A DNA stretch of 59,921 nucleotides from Bacteroidales bacterium (lineage in GTDB: Bacteria > Bacteroidota > Bacteroidia > Bacteroidales > Paludibacteraceae): contig SUXE01000020.1 of assembly GCA_015061115.1 (NCBI GenBank), positions 1 through 59,921 of the forward strand, read 5' to 3'. The notes beneath the pieces are model-generated. The model was given only the letters and a program-made list of their open reading frames with translations. It did not search any database and was not told where the DNA came from. This document shows positions 34,271 through 43,486 of the stretch, in pieces (the stretch's first letter is position 1; each line of letters opens with the position of its first letter). The position numbers and the translations under genes are program-made.

Positions 34271-34951
34271 TTAATTTGCAAGACGGAATGTCACAGGCAA
34301 CTGGAATCTTGTACGTACCTTTTGGCCCTGCATCTCTCCAGGAGTCCATGCTGGCATTGACTTTACCACACGTATAGCCTCAGCGTCTAGTTTTTCATTT
34401 ACGCTACTTAATACAGTCACATCCTGGATAGAGCCATCTTTATTAACGACAAAACCAACCACAACTCGTCCCTGAATTCCCATTTCCTGACAAATTGCTG
34501 GATATTTGATGTTTTTCATCAAATACTCCATCATTGCTTTAGGTCCGCCTGGGAAAACCGGAGCTTTTTCTGCAAACGAAATAATCGGATCCTCTTCTAT
34601 TACCTCTGGTCCTGTAACTACAGGGTCATAAGTAATAGGTTCATCTGTTGGCACTACCACATCAACAGGATCAACTGGCTTATCATTATCTACCGGTGTA
34701 ATCACAGGAGCAATCACACGTGGTGGTGCTGCTACTGCTGGAGGTGGAAGATTCGGTTTCTGTATAGTGACTGGAACCAATACTTCCGTATCAAAATTAT
34801 CATCTGGCACTATTGGTACTGTTTTCTTAACATCTACTGTCGACCACTCGAAGACAATGAAAAGGAAGCCCAAAGCAACTACAAGACCCATCAAAAGGAA
34901 ATCGTGCGACTTATTCTCCAAGCTCGCACTTGAATTTTTTTTCACTTCCAT
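34271..34951 (-). CDS. TonB family protein, copy 1
   Basis: 226 residues. One N-terminal membrane helix (about 16-37, FLLMGLVVALGFLFIVFEWS), a Pro-Val-rich periplasm-spanning stretch (about 55-140), then the TonB C-terminal domain: FPGGPKAMMEYLMKNIKYPA, GRVVVGFVVNKDGSIQDVTV and KVRTRFQLPVTFRL. It transmits energy from the inner membrane to TonB-dependent outer-membrane receptors. No ExbB/ExbD genes are adjacent. A paralogue lies 0.5 kb upstream and the N- and C-terminal parts are highly similar. Confidence 0.92.
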   Translation of the reverse strand: MEVKKNSSASLENKSHDFLLMGLVVALGFLFIVFEWSTVDVKKTVPIVPDDNFDTEVLVPVTIQKPNLPPPAVAAPPRVIAPVITPVDNDKPVDPVDVVVPTDEPITYDPVVTGPEVIEEDPIISFAEKAPVFPGGPKAMMEYLMKNIKYPAICQEMGIQGRVVVGFVVNKDGSIQDVTVLSSVNEKLDAEAIRVVKSMPAWTPGEMQGQKVRTRFQLPVTFRLAN

Positions 34952-35424
34952 AAGCTATTAAATTTAAGGTTAATATATTATTATATCTATCTCACTGGCT
35001 AATATAATTAAATATTTGCATTACTGCATTTTCTTCTCATTTTTTCGCTCTTTTTTAACATTTTTTTCACACAATCCCATGAAAAATAAAAAACACGGTA
35101 GATTTTCTCGCATACAATTCTACCAACATATAACGCCTGACGGCGTAATTGTGACGGACACTAGGGATCCGAATCTGGGCGACCACAAGGGATCGCCCCT
35201 ATGGAAAAAAACAATTCTTCGGGCGTATTTCCCAACAATTACGCATTATGAATTATGAATTACGAATTGACCATAACACACATGTCCGTGTGTCTCTACG
35301 AGGATTGGATTCACCAGATGTGTGGAGGTTCCCAACAATTATTAATTCGTTGTGGACGTTTTTACCGACAAAAAAGAGGGTGTATCAAATTGATACACCC
35401 TCTAAATATCTTGGCTATTTATAA
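34952..35424. repeat. Composite dispersed repeats between the two tonB genes
   Basis: From about 35116: a partial family A copy (ACCAACATATAACGCCTGAC), a family C GGGCGACC...GGATCGCCC palindrome (35177-35203), a family B word (CAACAATTACGCATTATGAA), a palindrome GACACAC-like relative (35274-35310) and a second partial B word. The same order of modules is seen at 330-602. No gene is supported here. Confidence 0.6.
35371..35403 (-). terminator. Terminator of tonB copy 2
   Basis: A perfect GAGGGTGTATCA/TGATACACCCTC stem followed by six T on the minus strand. Confidence 0.85.
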
Positions 35425-36114
35425 TTAGCTTGCAAGACGGAAGAATACAGGAAGCTGGAACTTTGAACGAACCTTTCTACCCTGCTGTTCTCCTGGAGAC
35501 CATGCTGGCATCGACTTAACCACACGTACAGCCTCAGCGTCTAGTTTCTCGTGTACACCACGGATAACCTCTACATTCTGGATTGTACCGTCCTTGTTAA
35601 CGACGAATGATACGATAACACGACCCTGAATACCTGCCTCCTGACAAGCTGCTGGATACTTGATGTTCTTCATCAAATACTCCATCATCGCCTTCTGTCC
35701 TCCTGGGAATGAAGGAGCCTTCTCCACACGCATGAAGATTTCCTCCTCTTCTACCTCTTCTGGACCATTGTCTATTGGAGCAGCCTCAACAGCCTCACCT
35801 GTTTCCTCTGATGATTTAATCTCAATGTCTTTTGTCTCTACTGTGTTTTCTACCACCTTGATCTCTGGTGCGACTACTGGCGGTGGAGCTACAGCTGCTG
35901 GTGGTGGTGGCGGAACGTCTTTCTGGACAGTCACCTCCATCATCTCCTCCTCTTCAAAGATGGCCTGAGAATCCTCTGTCTCAATCTTCTTAACGTCTGT
36001 AGTAGTCCATTCGAAGATGATGAATAGGAAACCCAAAGCAACAACGAGACCCATCAAAAGAAAGTCGTGCGACTTATTCTCTAGGCTCGCGCTAGCGGAT
36101 TTTTTTACTTCCAT
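35425..36114 (-). CDS. TonB family protein, copy 2
   Basis: 229 residues with the same plan as copy 1: membrane helix FLLMGLVVALGFLFIIFEW, an acidic and Pro-rich linker (PPPPPAAVAPPPVVAPEIKV) and TonB domain FPGGQKAMMEYLMKNIKYPA, GRVIVSFVVNKDGTIQNVEV, KVRSKFQLPVFFRL. The linkers of the two copies differ more than their ends. It has its own promoter (36165-36173) and its own terminator, so the copies can be expressed separately. Confidence 0.92.
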   Translation of the reverse strand: MEVKKSASASLENKSHDFLLMGLVVALGFLFIIFEWTTTDVKKIETEDSQAIFEEEEMMEVTVQKDVPPPPPAAVAPPPVVAPEIKVVENTVETKDIEIKSSEETGEAVEAAPIDNGPEEVEEEEIFMRVEKAPSFPGGQKAMMEYLMKNIKYPAACQEAGIQGRVIVSFVVNKDGTIQNVEVIRGVHEKLDAEAVRVVKSMPAWSPGEQQGRKVRSKFQLPVFFRLAS

Positions 36115-36164
36115 ATTCTATTTATAAATTTCGTTAATATTCTACCTTTTATACAAAGTCACGA

Positions 36165-36173
36165 GCAAAAATA
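36165..36173 (-). promoter_or_regulatory. -7 element of tonB copy 2
   Basis: The minus strand reads TATTTTTGC, about 50 bases before the ATG. Confidence 0.5.
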
Positions 36174-36334
36174 GTGAATTATTTGCTTTATCGCTCATTT
36201 TACACAAAGTTTTTTTAACAATAAGCAACAAAAGACAAAGTTTTTTTCCTGCTTGTCCGTACAAACTCGCAGGATCCCACTTTTTTCACTTCTCCGCTAC
36301 TCTTGACTTCATATTTTCCTGCCCTTATGCAGCG

Positions 36335-38386
36335 TCAATCCACATTATTATTCATCTTTGAGTAGCGTAGCATCTGCTCTGCGTAACCCTCTTTGTAGTT
36401 TACCTTCACGTCGACTACCTTTCCATCTTTCTCAACCAACTCGTATGTAGGGTTGATGAAGCCTTTGTATGGAGAGATGTTAAGTTTTGCATATCTGTCC
36501 TTGATCTCTTTGTGAAGTTCAGGATCTATATTGACGGCATAATTCTCAACCAATTTTCTTGCAGCCTCGAAATCGCCCTCCGACTTGATTCGCTGGATCT
36601 CCGCAAGCAGGTTTCCGAAAAGGGTTCTCAACTTGTTGTAGTCGTTGATTCTGACGTAGGTCTTTCCATCTCTTTTCTCCAATTCCACCACCTTGTCAGC
36701 AGAGCCTTTCTCATATACCCAATGAGCGATCAACGCACGGTTACGCATGTGTGCTTCCTCTATTTGGTCGCCAAGATTGATACGGACAAGCTGCGTCATC
36801 AATCCATTCATAAGGTAAGTGTAGTATTCTGCCTTGTATGCGTCAGCAGTTGGCAACAAACCTAATTCCACCATCTTAGGGTCTGCAGCATAATAAAGTC
36901 CAAACAAATCAGCTCTCGCCTCCTCTACCGTCGCTCCATACGCTTTCAACGCATCCTGGCTCACACCTGGCAACAACTGTCCGCTGCCATGTCCTAAACA
37001 TTCGTGCAAATCTGTATGGATATTGTCGGTGATGTAACCGTATTTCTCTATCATCTCTCTGTCTGCATCGCTGTCGACAAACTCCTCTTTGAATCCGTTG
37101 CCCTTTGCAGCCTGGTCGTAAGCGTATGTGATATTCTCAATTGTAACCGACTTTGAACCGTAAGTCTCACGGATCCAGTTGGCATTAGGAAGATTGATGC
37201 CAATAGGTGTCGCAGGATAACAATCACCTGCCAAGATAGCAGTTGTGATCACCTTTGCCGTCACACCCCTGCACTCTTTCTTCTTGAATCTTGCGTCGAC
37301 GGGAGAGTTATCCTCAAACCATTGCGCGTTTTCGCTCAAAACCTCAGTACGCTTGGTTGCTGCAACATTCTTGAAGTTGACAATCGACTCCCAACTTGCT
37401 TTCAAGCCAAGCGGATCTCCGTATGTCTCGATGAATCCGTTGACAAAATCCACTCGGGAAGTAGAGTCTGCCACCCAAGCGATGCTGTATTCATCGAATT
37501 TCTTCAAATCTCCAGTGTTGTAGAACTCAATCAAAAGTTCAATCACTTTCTTCTGTCTGTCATTCTCAGCATACGGAAGGGCATCCTTCAAATGTCCGAC
37601 AATCTTGTCGATCGCCTTGCCATACATGCCACCCGACTTCCAGACCTTCTCCACAAGTTTTCCTGCCTCATCTTTCGTCAACAATGAATTCAAGCCGTAT
37701 GAGATCGGAGACTTGTCTGTCGTGTCTCGCATAGCATCGTAGAATTTCTCAACCTCTGTCTGAGTCACGCCATCATAATAATGATTGGCAGACGTAGCGA
37801 TCAGATCCTGACCGTCAGCCTGGTTGACACGTTTTGCATACAACGCAGGTTCAAACATCACGTCGACAAGCAAAGCCTTCTTTTCAGCAAGACTGTCGCC
37901 AGCGACATTTGCCAGCAATCCAGTCAACTTATCATCTCCAATCTTCTCAAGACAAGTATTGAAGAATGCTTTTGAGAAATCTGGAAGGAACTTATCACAT
38001 GAATAGTGGTGGTGAATACCGTTAGAAAACCATACACGCTTCAAGTATTTCTCCAACGAAGCAAACTCAGACGCATTGTCCGCACCGATTTTCTCAGTGT
38101 AGATTGTTTCCAACACGCGACGGATCGGAAGATTGAATTTGCAGTTTTGATCGAATAATATATCACGACCCTCCTCCGCAGCAAGCGAAAGATGATAAAT
38201 CAGCAGTTTTTGATTCAATGACAGAGTCTCGAACTCAGGCACTTGATAACGCAAAATCTGAAGATCGTAGAATTTCTCCACGTCATATTTGAAATTCATT
38301 TCCATACCAGACAATTTGTTTTCTTCTTTATTTCCGCATGCTGTCAAAGCAGCAGATGCGATAATACTTAAAATTATTTTTTTCAT
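36335..38386 (-). CDS. Dipeptidyl-peptidase III (M49), lipoprotein form
   Basis: 683 residues. The zinc motif HECLGH (about 457-462) with GSGQ following and the second ligand in EEARADLFGLYYAAD define M49. The N-terminus is a lipoprotein signal (IIASAALTAC), so it acts in the envelope, removing dipeptides from peptide N-termini. The family is widespread in Bacteroidota. The start codon shares a base with the stop of the upstream secreted-protein gene (TAATG). Confidence 0.93.
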   Translation of the reverse strand: MKKIILSIIASAALTACGNKEENKLSGMEMNFKYDVEKFYDLQILRYQVPEFETLSLNQKLLIYHLSLAAEEGRDILFDQNCKFNLPIRRVLETIYTEKIGADNASEFASLEKYLKRVWFSNGIHHHYSCDKFLPDFSKAFFNTCLEKIGDDKLTGLLANVAGDSLAEKKALLVDVMFEPALYAKRVNQADGQDLIATSANHYYDGVTQTEVEKFYDAMRDTTDKSPISYGLNSLLTKDEAGKLVEKVWKSGGMYGKAIDKIVGHLKDALPYAENDRQKKVIELLIEFYNTGDLKKFDEYSIAWVADSTSRVDFVNGFIETYGDPLGLKASWESIVNFKNVAATKRTEVLSENAQWFEDNSPVDARFKKKECRGVTAKVITTAILAGDCYPATPIGINLPNANWIRETYGSKSVTIENITYAYDQAAKGNGFKEEFVDSDADREMIEKYGYITDNIHTDLHECLGHGSGQLLPGVSQDALKAYGATVEEARADLFGLYYAADPKMVELGLLPTADAYKAEYYTYLMNGLMTQLVRINLGDQIEEAHMRNRALIAHWVYEKGSADKVVELEKRDGKTYVRINDYNKLRTLFGNLLAEIQRIKSEGDFEAARKLVENYAVNIDPELHKEIKDRYAKLNISPYKGFINPTYELVEKDGKVVDVKVNYKEGYAEQMLRYSKMNNNVD

Positions 38387-39198
38387 TACTCCTTGTTTCT
38401 TACATCAACATTATTGTTGTAAAACCATTTGCCTTCATGAAGATTATAGGTGTCATAAGTGAAATCCGGTCCATAATATGAAGGTATATCCGTGAACATC
38501 ATACTTTCCGGCACAAGATGGTCGAACACGATCATTTTAGCGGCATCATCGTAATTCAACACAATCTTTCCTTCCGCATTATATTCGAAGACGTGGCGAC
38601 TCCATGTCTGTCTGCCTTTCTTCTTCAACACCTGCTTTCCAAACGAAGGTCTTCCTGATTTATCCACACGAAGGACATCAATCAGTTTATAATGTGTGAT
38701 TGCGGAATATCCAGCCCAGCCAAGCAAAATATAGTAGCTGTCGCGACGGTATTTCACATGGGCGATCTTATAGTAGAGAGCTCCATACCAGTTGTGGCGC
38801 TGGACTCTTTCCGTCGGCTGAGGTAAGAAAGGCATTTTCTTTATGGTGAGAGTCTCAACACGAGTGCCTTTCCTCAGTTTAGTCTGCACAATCGAACTAT
38901 AAAAATAGCTTTTGTCAGACAGTTGGAAAGCCCACGAATAGATGCATACTTTATTGTCGTCAGACAACACACGTCCTATTTCAGGATGGTTGAAAGACGG
39001 TGCGAAAGATTTTGCCTTTTTTATACTGTCCGACAAGATTTTCTCTGCTTTTTTTGTCAAAGCCAGTTTCTGAGCATCCGCAACAGAGTCTCCTTTCAAC
39101 TGAATAAAAATATCATTCAAACCTTCCTGTCCTACCGCTGAACTGGAAAGGAGTGTCAGCAAAATGACATTCAGCAATTTATAAATCAAGTTCTTCAT
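38386..39198 (-). CDS. Secreted hypothetical protein (270 aa)
   Basis: 270 residues with a signal peptide (MKNLIYKLLNVILLTLLSSS AVGQ). The mature part is globular, with ALYYKIAHVKYRRDSYYILL followed by GWAGYSAITHYKLIDVLR and a lysine-rich GKQVLKKKGRQTW stretch. Probably a Bacteroidota-specific family of unknown function; I recognise no named domain. The frame could start 15 codons earlier, but the signal peptide supports MKNL. It is coupled to the M49 peptidase gene by a one-base overlap, hinting at a shared envelope role. Confidence 0.75.
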   Translation of the reverse strand: MKNLIYKLLNVILLTLLSSSAVGQEGLNDIFIQLKGDSVADAQKLALTKKAEKILSDSIKKAKSFAPSFNHPEIGRVLSDDNKVCIYSWAFQLSDKSYFYSSIVQTKLRKGTRVETLTIKKMPFLPQPTERVQRHNWYGALYYKIAHVKYRRDSYYILLGWAGYSAITHYKLIDVLRVDKSGRPSFGKQVLKKKGRQTWSRHVFEYNAEGKIVLNYDDAAKMIVFDHLVPESMMFTDIPSYYGPDFTYDTYNLHEGKWFYNNNVDVRNKE

Positions 39199-39307
39199 TT
39201 TGTCTGGAATTCTTAGTTTTGTTTGATTATTGGATTCCATCATTTTCGCAGAAAAGCAAGTTTCATATTGGAGAAACAGTACAATCTACGAAGTTTTGTA
39301 TTAACAC

Positions 39308-39335
39308 AAAAGGCGGACCGTAAAGTCCACCTTTT
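39308..39335 (-). terminator. Terminator of the 39373-41300 pair
   Basis: AAAGGTGGAC/GTCCGCCTTT-type stem (minus strand) with a short T run, about 40 bases after the stop. Confidence 0.65.
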
Positions 39336-39372
39336 ATCCTTTTTATATTTTACAGTGCATTTCTGCAAAAAA

Positions 39373-40338
39373 CTATCGTTTGATAACAAGGTGACGAACA
39401 GAAGTTTCACCTGCGCACTCAACAATCACCTGATAATCACCAGGAGCCAAATCCTTGACATTGATGTTGATTTTGCCTGTCTGAGTTGACTGCTGAACCT
39501 CTTCAGCCACAACCTTACCAGAACGAGCGACAATAGAGATATTAGCTCTTGAACCAGTCTTGTCGTCGATGTTCACATCAAAGTTGAACATTGTTGGGTT
39601 TGGAGATATAGACACATTGTCTCTCCAATGCACATTACCAGTCGCATAACTGAAAACGAACGGAATACCGTAATCTACATTCCAATTACCTTTTTGATCC
39701 AAAGTACGGATATACAGAGTGTGGTTTCCCTCCTTCATTGTACCTGTATTGATCTGGAAAGCAACACTAGATCCGAAACTAGCAGCTGGTTTACCATTAC
39801 CCTCACCTGGATCCTTGTCGATATAAAACTCCGCACGCTTCACCTGACTTACAACAGGAAGATAAACATATGGAGTGCTGAATGGAGTAGTCCATGTGTT
39901 AGAATTAGACAATGCTCTTGAATACAACTCATGGAAACCGGGCTTCAACTTAGACAAATCCTCCTCATTGATAGAGATTGCAGCTGTTGCTTCAGCTGAA
40001 GTTTCAACAAACTTTCCTTTTCCCTCTCCCGGATCAACATCAAAGAAATATTCCGATCCTACGATTTCCGAACTTTTCTCAAACATTGTAACAGGGATAG
40101 CTACACAATGTGACCAGCCATCATAGTTCTTACCTCTTACATATAGAGTGTGGAAACCATTGTTCAAGTTTCTTACTTTTGCCTTGAATTTGATAGTTCC
40201 GTTAGTAGTAACACCAGCCTTGTAGCCCTTACCAAAACCAGGATCCTCGTCAAAGAAATACTCTGTAGTGATTACCTCTGCAAAAGCACTTGACATTGCA
40301 ATCGCAACAGCATATATAGATGCAAAAATCTTTTTCAT
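39373..40338 (-). CDS. Secreted protein with three EYFFDxDPG repeats and T9SS type A domain
   Basis: 321 residues. Signal peptide (MKKIFASIYAVAIAMSSAFA) and three repeats of about 75 residues, each starting EYFFDEDPGFGKG, EYFFDVDPGEGKG or EFYIDKDPGEGNG and ending in a HTLYVR, HELYSR or HTLYIR strand. The C-terminal about 80 residues (ISPNPTMFNFDVN to VRHLVIKR) match a type IX secretion sorting domain. Surface-exposed; function unknown. It starts two bases after the stop of a companion beta-helix protein gene, so they form a pair. Confidence 0.85.
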   Translation of the reverse strand: MKKIFASIYAVAIAMSSAFAEVITTEYFFDEDPGFGKGYKAGVTTNGTIKFKAKVRNLNNGFHTLYVRGKNYDGWSHCVAIPVTMFEKSSEIVGSEYFFDVDPGEGKGKFVETSAEATAAISINEEDLSKLKPGFHELYSRALSNSNTWTTPFSTPYVYLPVVSQVKRAEFYIDKDPGEGNGKPAASFGSSVAFQINTGTMKEGNHTLYIRTLDQKGNWNVDYGIPFVFSYATGNVHWRDNVSISPNPTMFNFDVNIDDKTGSRANISIVARSGKVVAEEVQQSTQTGKININVKDLAPGDYQVIVECAGETSVRHLVIKR

Positions 40339-40340
40339 GA

Positions 40341-41300
40341 TTATTTCTCCATTTTATATTTGATTGTAACCTCAAGGCCAACACTTTGGTTTGCCTCATT
40401 TGCAGCGACATAACTTTCAATCACAGGAGTATCCTGCAAACCACTTGTCACGTATGGCATAGCACCTCCGTATGCTCCAAGCTGATCTCCATCAGACGCC
40501 ATATCGTAAAGTTTACTTGACTCCTTTATCTTATAATTGCAGTCTAATGAAAAATCTGGATTTGTCATATCCTGACGGAAATCACCATTGAAATTATTCA
40601 AGAACGAACATGTATTTGTTCTCGACTTCTTAAGGTCATAATTCATCACATTCTCAATCAATGTACAGAATCTTAGGTTGTAGACGCCACCGAATCTGTT
40701 GAACTTTCCAAATGTGTTGCGCTCAATACGAGCTCTTTCCATACTACTTACAACACCACAGATGATATTGTTAGAGACGTTGACATTCTGTGGAAAACCG
40801 TTACCCTGAACATTTCCTACGATGAAATTCTGACGGATGATACATCCGTTGACTGTATCCGCAACCTCAATCGCAGTCTGTGAACCAGCTAGTATCTGGC
40901 ATTTTGCAATTGTACACTCATTTCCGTATACCTCCACATTGTTCAACAACAATCCTGAAAGTGTCACGTTATTGCTATAGATACGTAGTGGACTCGCTAT
41001 GAAGCTCTCTCCCGTAGTGTAGTTCACTATCTTATTTTCCTTATACAAATAGCCAGGGCCAATGATTGTTATTGGCTTTGTGATTCGGATCGGATCAAAT
41101 CCATACGCATCACCAGGACCATACTCTGTACCTGAAGCTTCAAGGTAAATCGTGTCTCCAGCGGCACAATCCAACAAAGCATTCTCAAGGGTGCTGTATT
41201 CCGCATTCACCTCAGGAGCATTACATACTCGCTTGACTCTTGCATGCGACACCATCGTTAGCAAGAAGGACCCAACTATTAATAATACTAATTTCTTCAT
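40341..41300 (-). CDS. Secreted right-handed beta-helix-like protein
   Basis: 319 residues. Signal peptide (KKLVLLIVGSFLLTMVSHA), then YSTLENALLDCAAGDTIYLE and ITKPITIIGPGYLYKEN, the start of a parallel beta-helix (pectate-lyase-like) fold. Helix rungs continue through LRIYSNNVTLSGLLLNNVEV and IIRQNFIVGNVQGNG. It ends with LEVTIKYKMEK. No catalytic residues of polysaccharide lyases are evident. It forms a two-gene unit with the T9SS-tailed repeat protein, which suggests they act together outside the cell. Confidence 0.75.
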   Translation of the reverse strand: MKKLVLLIVGSFLLTMVSHARVKRVCNAPEVNAEYSTLENALLDCAAGDTIYLEASGTEYGPGDAYGFDPIRITKPITIIGPGYLYKENKIVNYTTGESFIASPLRIYSNNVTLSGLLLNNVEVYGNECTIAKCQILAGSQTAIEVADTVNGCIIRQNFIVGNVQGNGFPQNVNVSNNIICGVVSSMERARIERNTFGKFNRFGGVYNLRFCTLIENVMNYDLKKSRTNTCSFLNNFNGDFRQDMTNPDFSLDCNYKIKESSKLYDMASDGDQLGAYGGAMPYVTSGLQDTPVIESYVAANEANQSVGLEVTIKYKMEK

Positions 41301-41406
41301 TACTATATTTTGTTTTGCCAATATACATGCAAATATGCATAAAAATTGTCACAATTCTATATCTTTTTCCAATAATATATTAACAATTCTATGTTTTTAT
41401 TCATTT

Positions 41407-42378
41407 TTATTCGTAATAATAGCCTAAAAACATGACAAATGCAATCATAAAAATTGCAACCGCATAAATTATTCCTGTACAAATCATGTAATCCAATCTT
41501 ATTTGGCTCTTTTTTAACTGGAAACACAGGCCTACAGACAACGGTGCTATAGTGAACAGGAAGTAGTTGATCGCTTTCGTTGAGAGATATGCCGTCGACT
41601 CTAACGCCACTTTTCCACAACCCAATGCGGCTAAAGATATCACAACATAACAAACCACTTTAGCCACTGTATGTCCGTATACGATTGGCAAAGAGTGGCA
41701 TTCCATCTCTCGCTCTCCCTTTTCCTCAATCATCGCTCTGATAATGTCGACGACGATTATCCATGCAGCCAGCAACACTCCAAATATCACTGCTTTAGTG
41801 AGAATATTATTAAGGAAGGCGGTCAATGCCACCATACTCTCCTGGCCAATCTGCATCGACACCTCATGCATAAGTATGAACCAGTTGTCGTACATGCATA
41901 CAATCACTGGAATCATAGCCACAGCGACAGCAAGCAATAGGCTTCCCCATGGTGTGCGCTTGTAACTTGACGAATAGAACCACAATAGTCCGACTACCGC
42001 CACGAAAATAAAGAAATAGTCGAATGCCGACGCGATGTAACTCAACACGCCTGCACTGACAACCGCAACAGTAGTGACTCCAATGTATAGGTTGAAAATT
42101 GTGTCTCGTGAGACAAACAGGTCGACTATACGTGTGATAGGTCTGTTGATTCTGTCGATCTTGACATCGAAATAGTCATTCACAAAAAATCCACCCAATG
42201 CAGTAAACACTGTAGCCAACACACACAACGTCAACGGCAATGTTCCCATCTGCACCTCACCATCAGCGTGTTTTACCATCGGCTCAACTATGTAGTAGTG
42301 AGTCACAAGTTGTATTGCCACCACAAGCAAAAGAAGCGGCAATCGTGTAAGTTTGATTATGTTATTAAGTATTTTCAT
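41407..42378 (-). CDS. UbiA family prenyltransferase
   Basis: 323 residues with eight to nine membrane helices. First Asp-rich motif NDYFDVKIDRINRPI (about 70-84) is intact. The second region reads VDIIRAMIEEKGEREMECHS, in which the usual DxxxD is largely replaced by Glu. Resembles geranylgeranylglycerol-phosphate geranylgeranyltransferase-like members of the family. Product unknown. It starts one base after the downstream antiporter stop, in the same direction. Confidence 0.85.
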   Translation of the reverse strand: MKILNNIIKLTRLPLLLLVVAIQLVTHYYIVEPMVKHADGEVQMGTLPLTLCVLATVFTALGGFFVNDYFDVKIDRINRPITRIVDLFVSRDTIFNLYIGVTTVAVVSAGVLSYIASAFDYFFIFVAVVGLLWFYSSSYKRTPWGSLLLAVAVAMIPVIVCMYDNWFILMHEVSMQIGQESMVALTAFLNNILTKAVIFGVLLAAWIIVVDIIRAMIEEKGEREMECHSLPIVYGHTVAKVVCYVVISLAALGCGKVALESTAYLSTKAINYFLFTIAPLSVGLCFQLKKSQIRLDYMICTGIIYAVAIFMIAFVMFLGYYYE

Positions 42379-42379
42379 G

Positions 42380-43348
42380 TTAGAACATGTCTTTCACTAT
42401 ATTGTATGCCATATAAGCCAGATAGATTCCGATAAGGACAATTCCTTCCCAACGGTCAACCCTCTTGCCTGTTATACAGAAGACATAAGCCAGGATGCAG
42501 ACTCCTACGTTGATTCCACAATCTATCAAAGTGGCGTTTATATTCGCGTCTCCAATAGCGATCGGAGAGATCAAACCTGAAAGTCCTAGGATACACAGGA
42601 TATTGAAGATGTTGGATCCGATCACGTTGCCCATCGCCATATCATTCTGGTTTTTCTTCGACGCAGTGTATGAAGTGACGAGCTCAGGCAATGATGTTCC
42701 GATCGCACAGATAGTGAAACCGATAAGTTTCTCACTCATTCCCATAGCTCCTCCTAGCACTTTTGCCGACTCCACTACCAAATCTCCACCAAGGACAATG
42801 GCCGCACAACCACCGATTATATAAAGTGCACATTTCCACGCCACAAACTCCTGAGTATCTTCCTCCTGAGTATCAGCCAGTTCCGGATGTTTTTTAGTGT
42901 CGACAATCGTCCAAGTTATATATCCGACTAAGCAGCAAAACAATATCAGTGCTTCAAATCTGCTGATGTCAGAATCAGACATCAAGAATACTGACAAAAG
43001 TGTGATAGCGGCAATCGACACTGGATAATCACGACGCAACAGATTCTTTGTGACTGGTATAGGGTTGATTACAGCACATACTCCAAGTACGACCATAAGA
43101 TTGAAGAAGTTGGAACCCAACACATTTCCGATCGCCAACGAGTTGGCCCCAGAAACAGAGGCTGTGACGCTCACCGCAAGTTCTGGAGCACTTGTGCCAA
43201 ACGCACAAATCGTCAATCCGATAACGAAAGACGGGATATTAAACCGTTTAGCCAGTTTCGACGCACCGTCTACAAAAAAATCTGCACCATAAATAAGTAC
43301 AACAAATCCCACGATAAGTAGGACCAATTTCAAAATCACTGTCATCAT
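42380..43348 (-). CDS. Calcium/sodium antiporter (YrbG-type), copy 1
   Basis: 322 residues with about ten membrane helices. Two alpha-repeat signatures: FAPELAVS-like GTSAPELAVSVTAS with GNVLGSNFFNL, and GTSLPELVTSYTASKKNQ with GNVIGSNIFNI. Exchanges Ca2+ for Na+ or K+ at the inner membrane. Highly similar to copy 2 directly upstream, so a tandem duplication. The ATG at 43348 is favoured over the earlier TTG. It directly precedes the UbiA gene (one-base gap). Confidence 0.93.
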   Translation of the reverse strand: MMTVILKLVLLIVGFVVLIYGADFFVDGASKLAKRFNIPSFVIGLTICAFGTSAPELAVSVTASVSGANSLAIGNVLGSNFFNLMVVLGVCAVINPIPVTKNLLRRDYPVSIAAITLLSVFLMSDSDISRFEALILFCCLVGYITWTIVDTKKHPELADTQEEDTQEFVAWKCALYIIGGCAAIVLGGDLVVESAKVLGGAMGMSEKLIGFTICAIGTSLPELVTSYTASKKNQNDMAMGNVIGSNIFNILCILGLSGLISPIAIGDANINATLIDCGINVGVCILAYVFCITGKRVDRWEGIVLIGIYLAYMAYNIVKDMF

Positions 43349-43349
43349 A

Positions 43350-43463
43350 TCACCAACCAAAAGCTATTTTATCTCTTTTACATTTTGCCTTAATAATCTC
43401 CATAATGTCATCGCCCACTACCTCAACAGCCGAATGATTATTCACTTTCAAAAAATCCCGGCA
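43350..43463 (-). pseudogene. C-terminal relic of a duplicated kdsC
   Basis: The minus strand encodes NNHSAVEVVGDDIMEIIKAK followed by CKRDKIAFGW and a stop. It aligns with the end of KdsC at 44475 ([26 protein letters not shown]). Its upstream end is an ORF without a kdsC start. It marks the junction of the tandem antiporter duplication. Confidence 0.75.
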
Positions 43464-43486
43464 TTATACTTGTCAAGGTTTTCATG

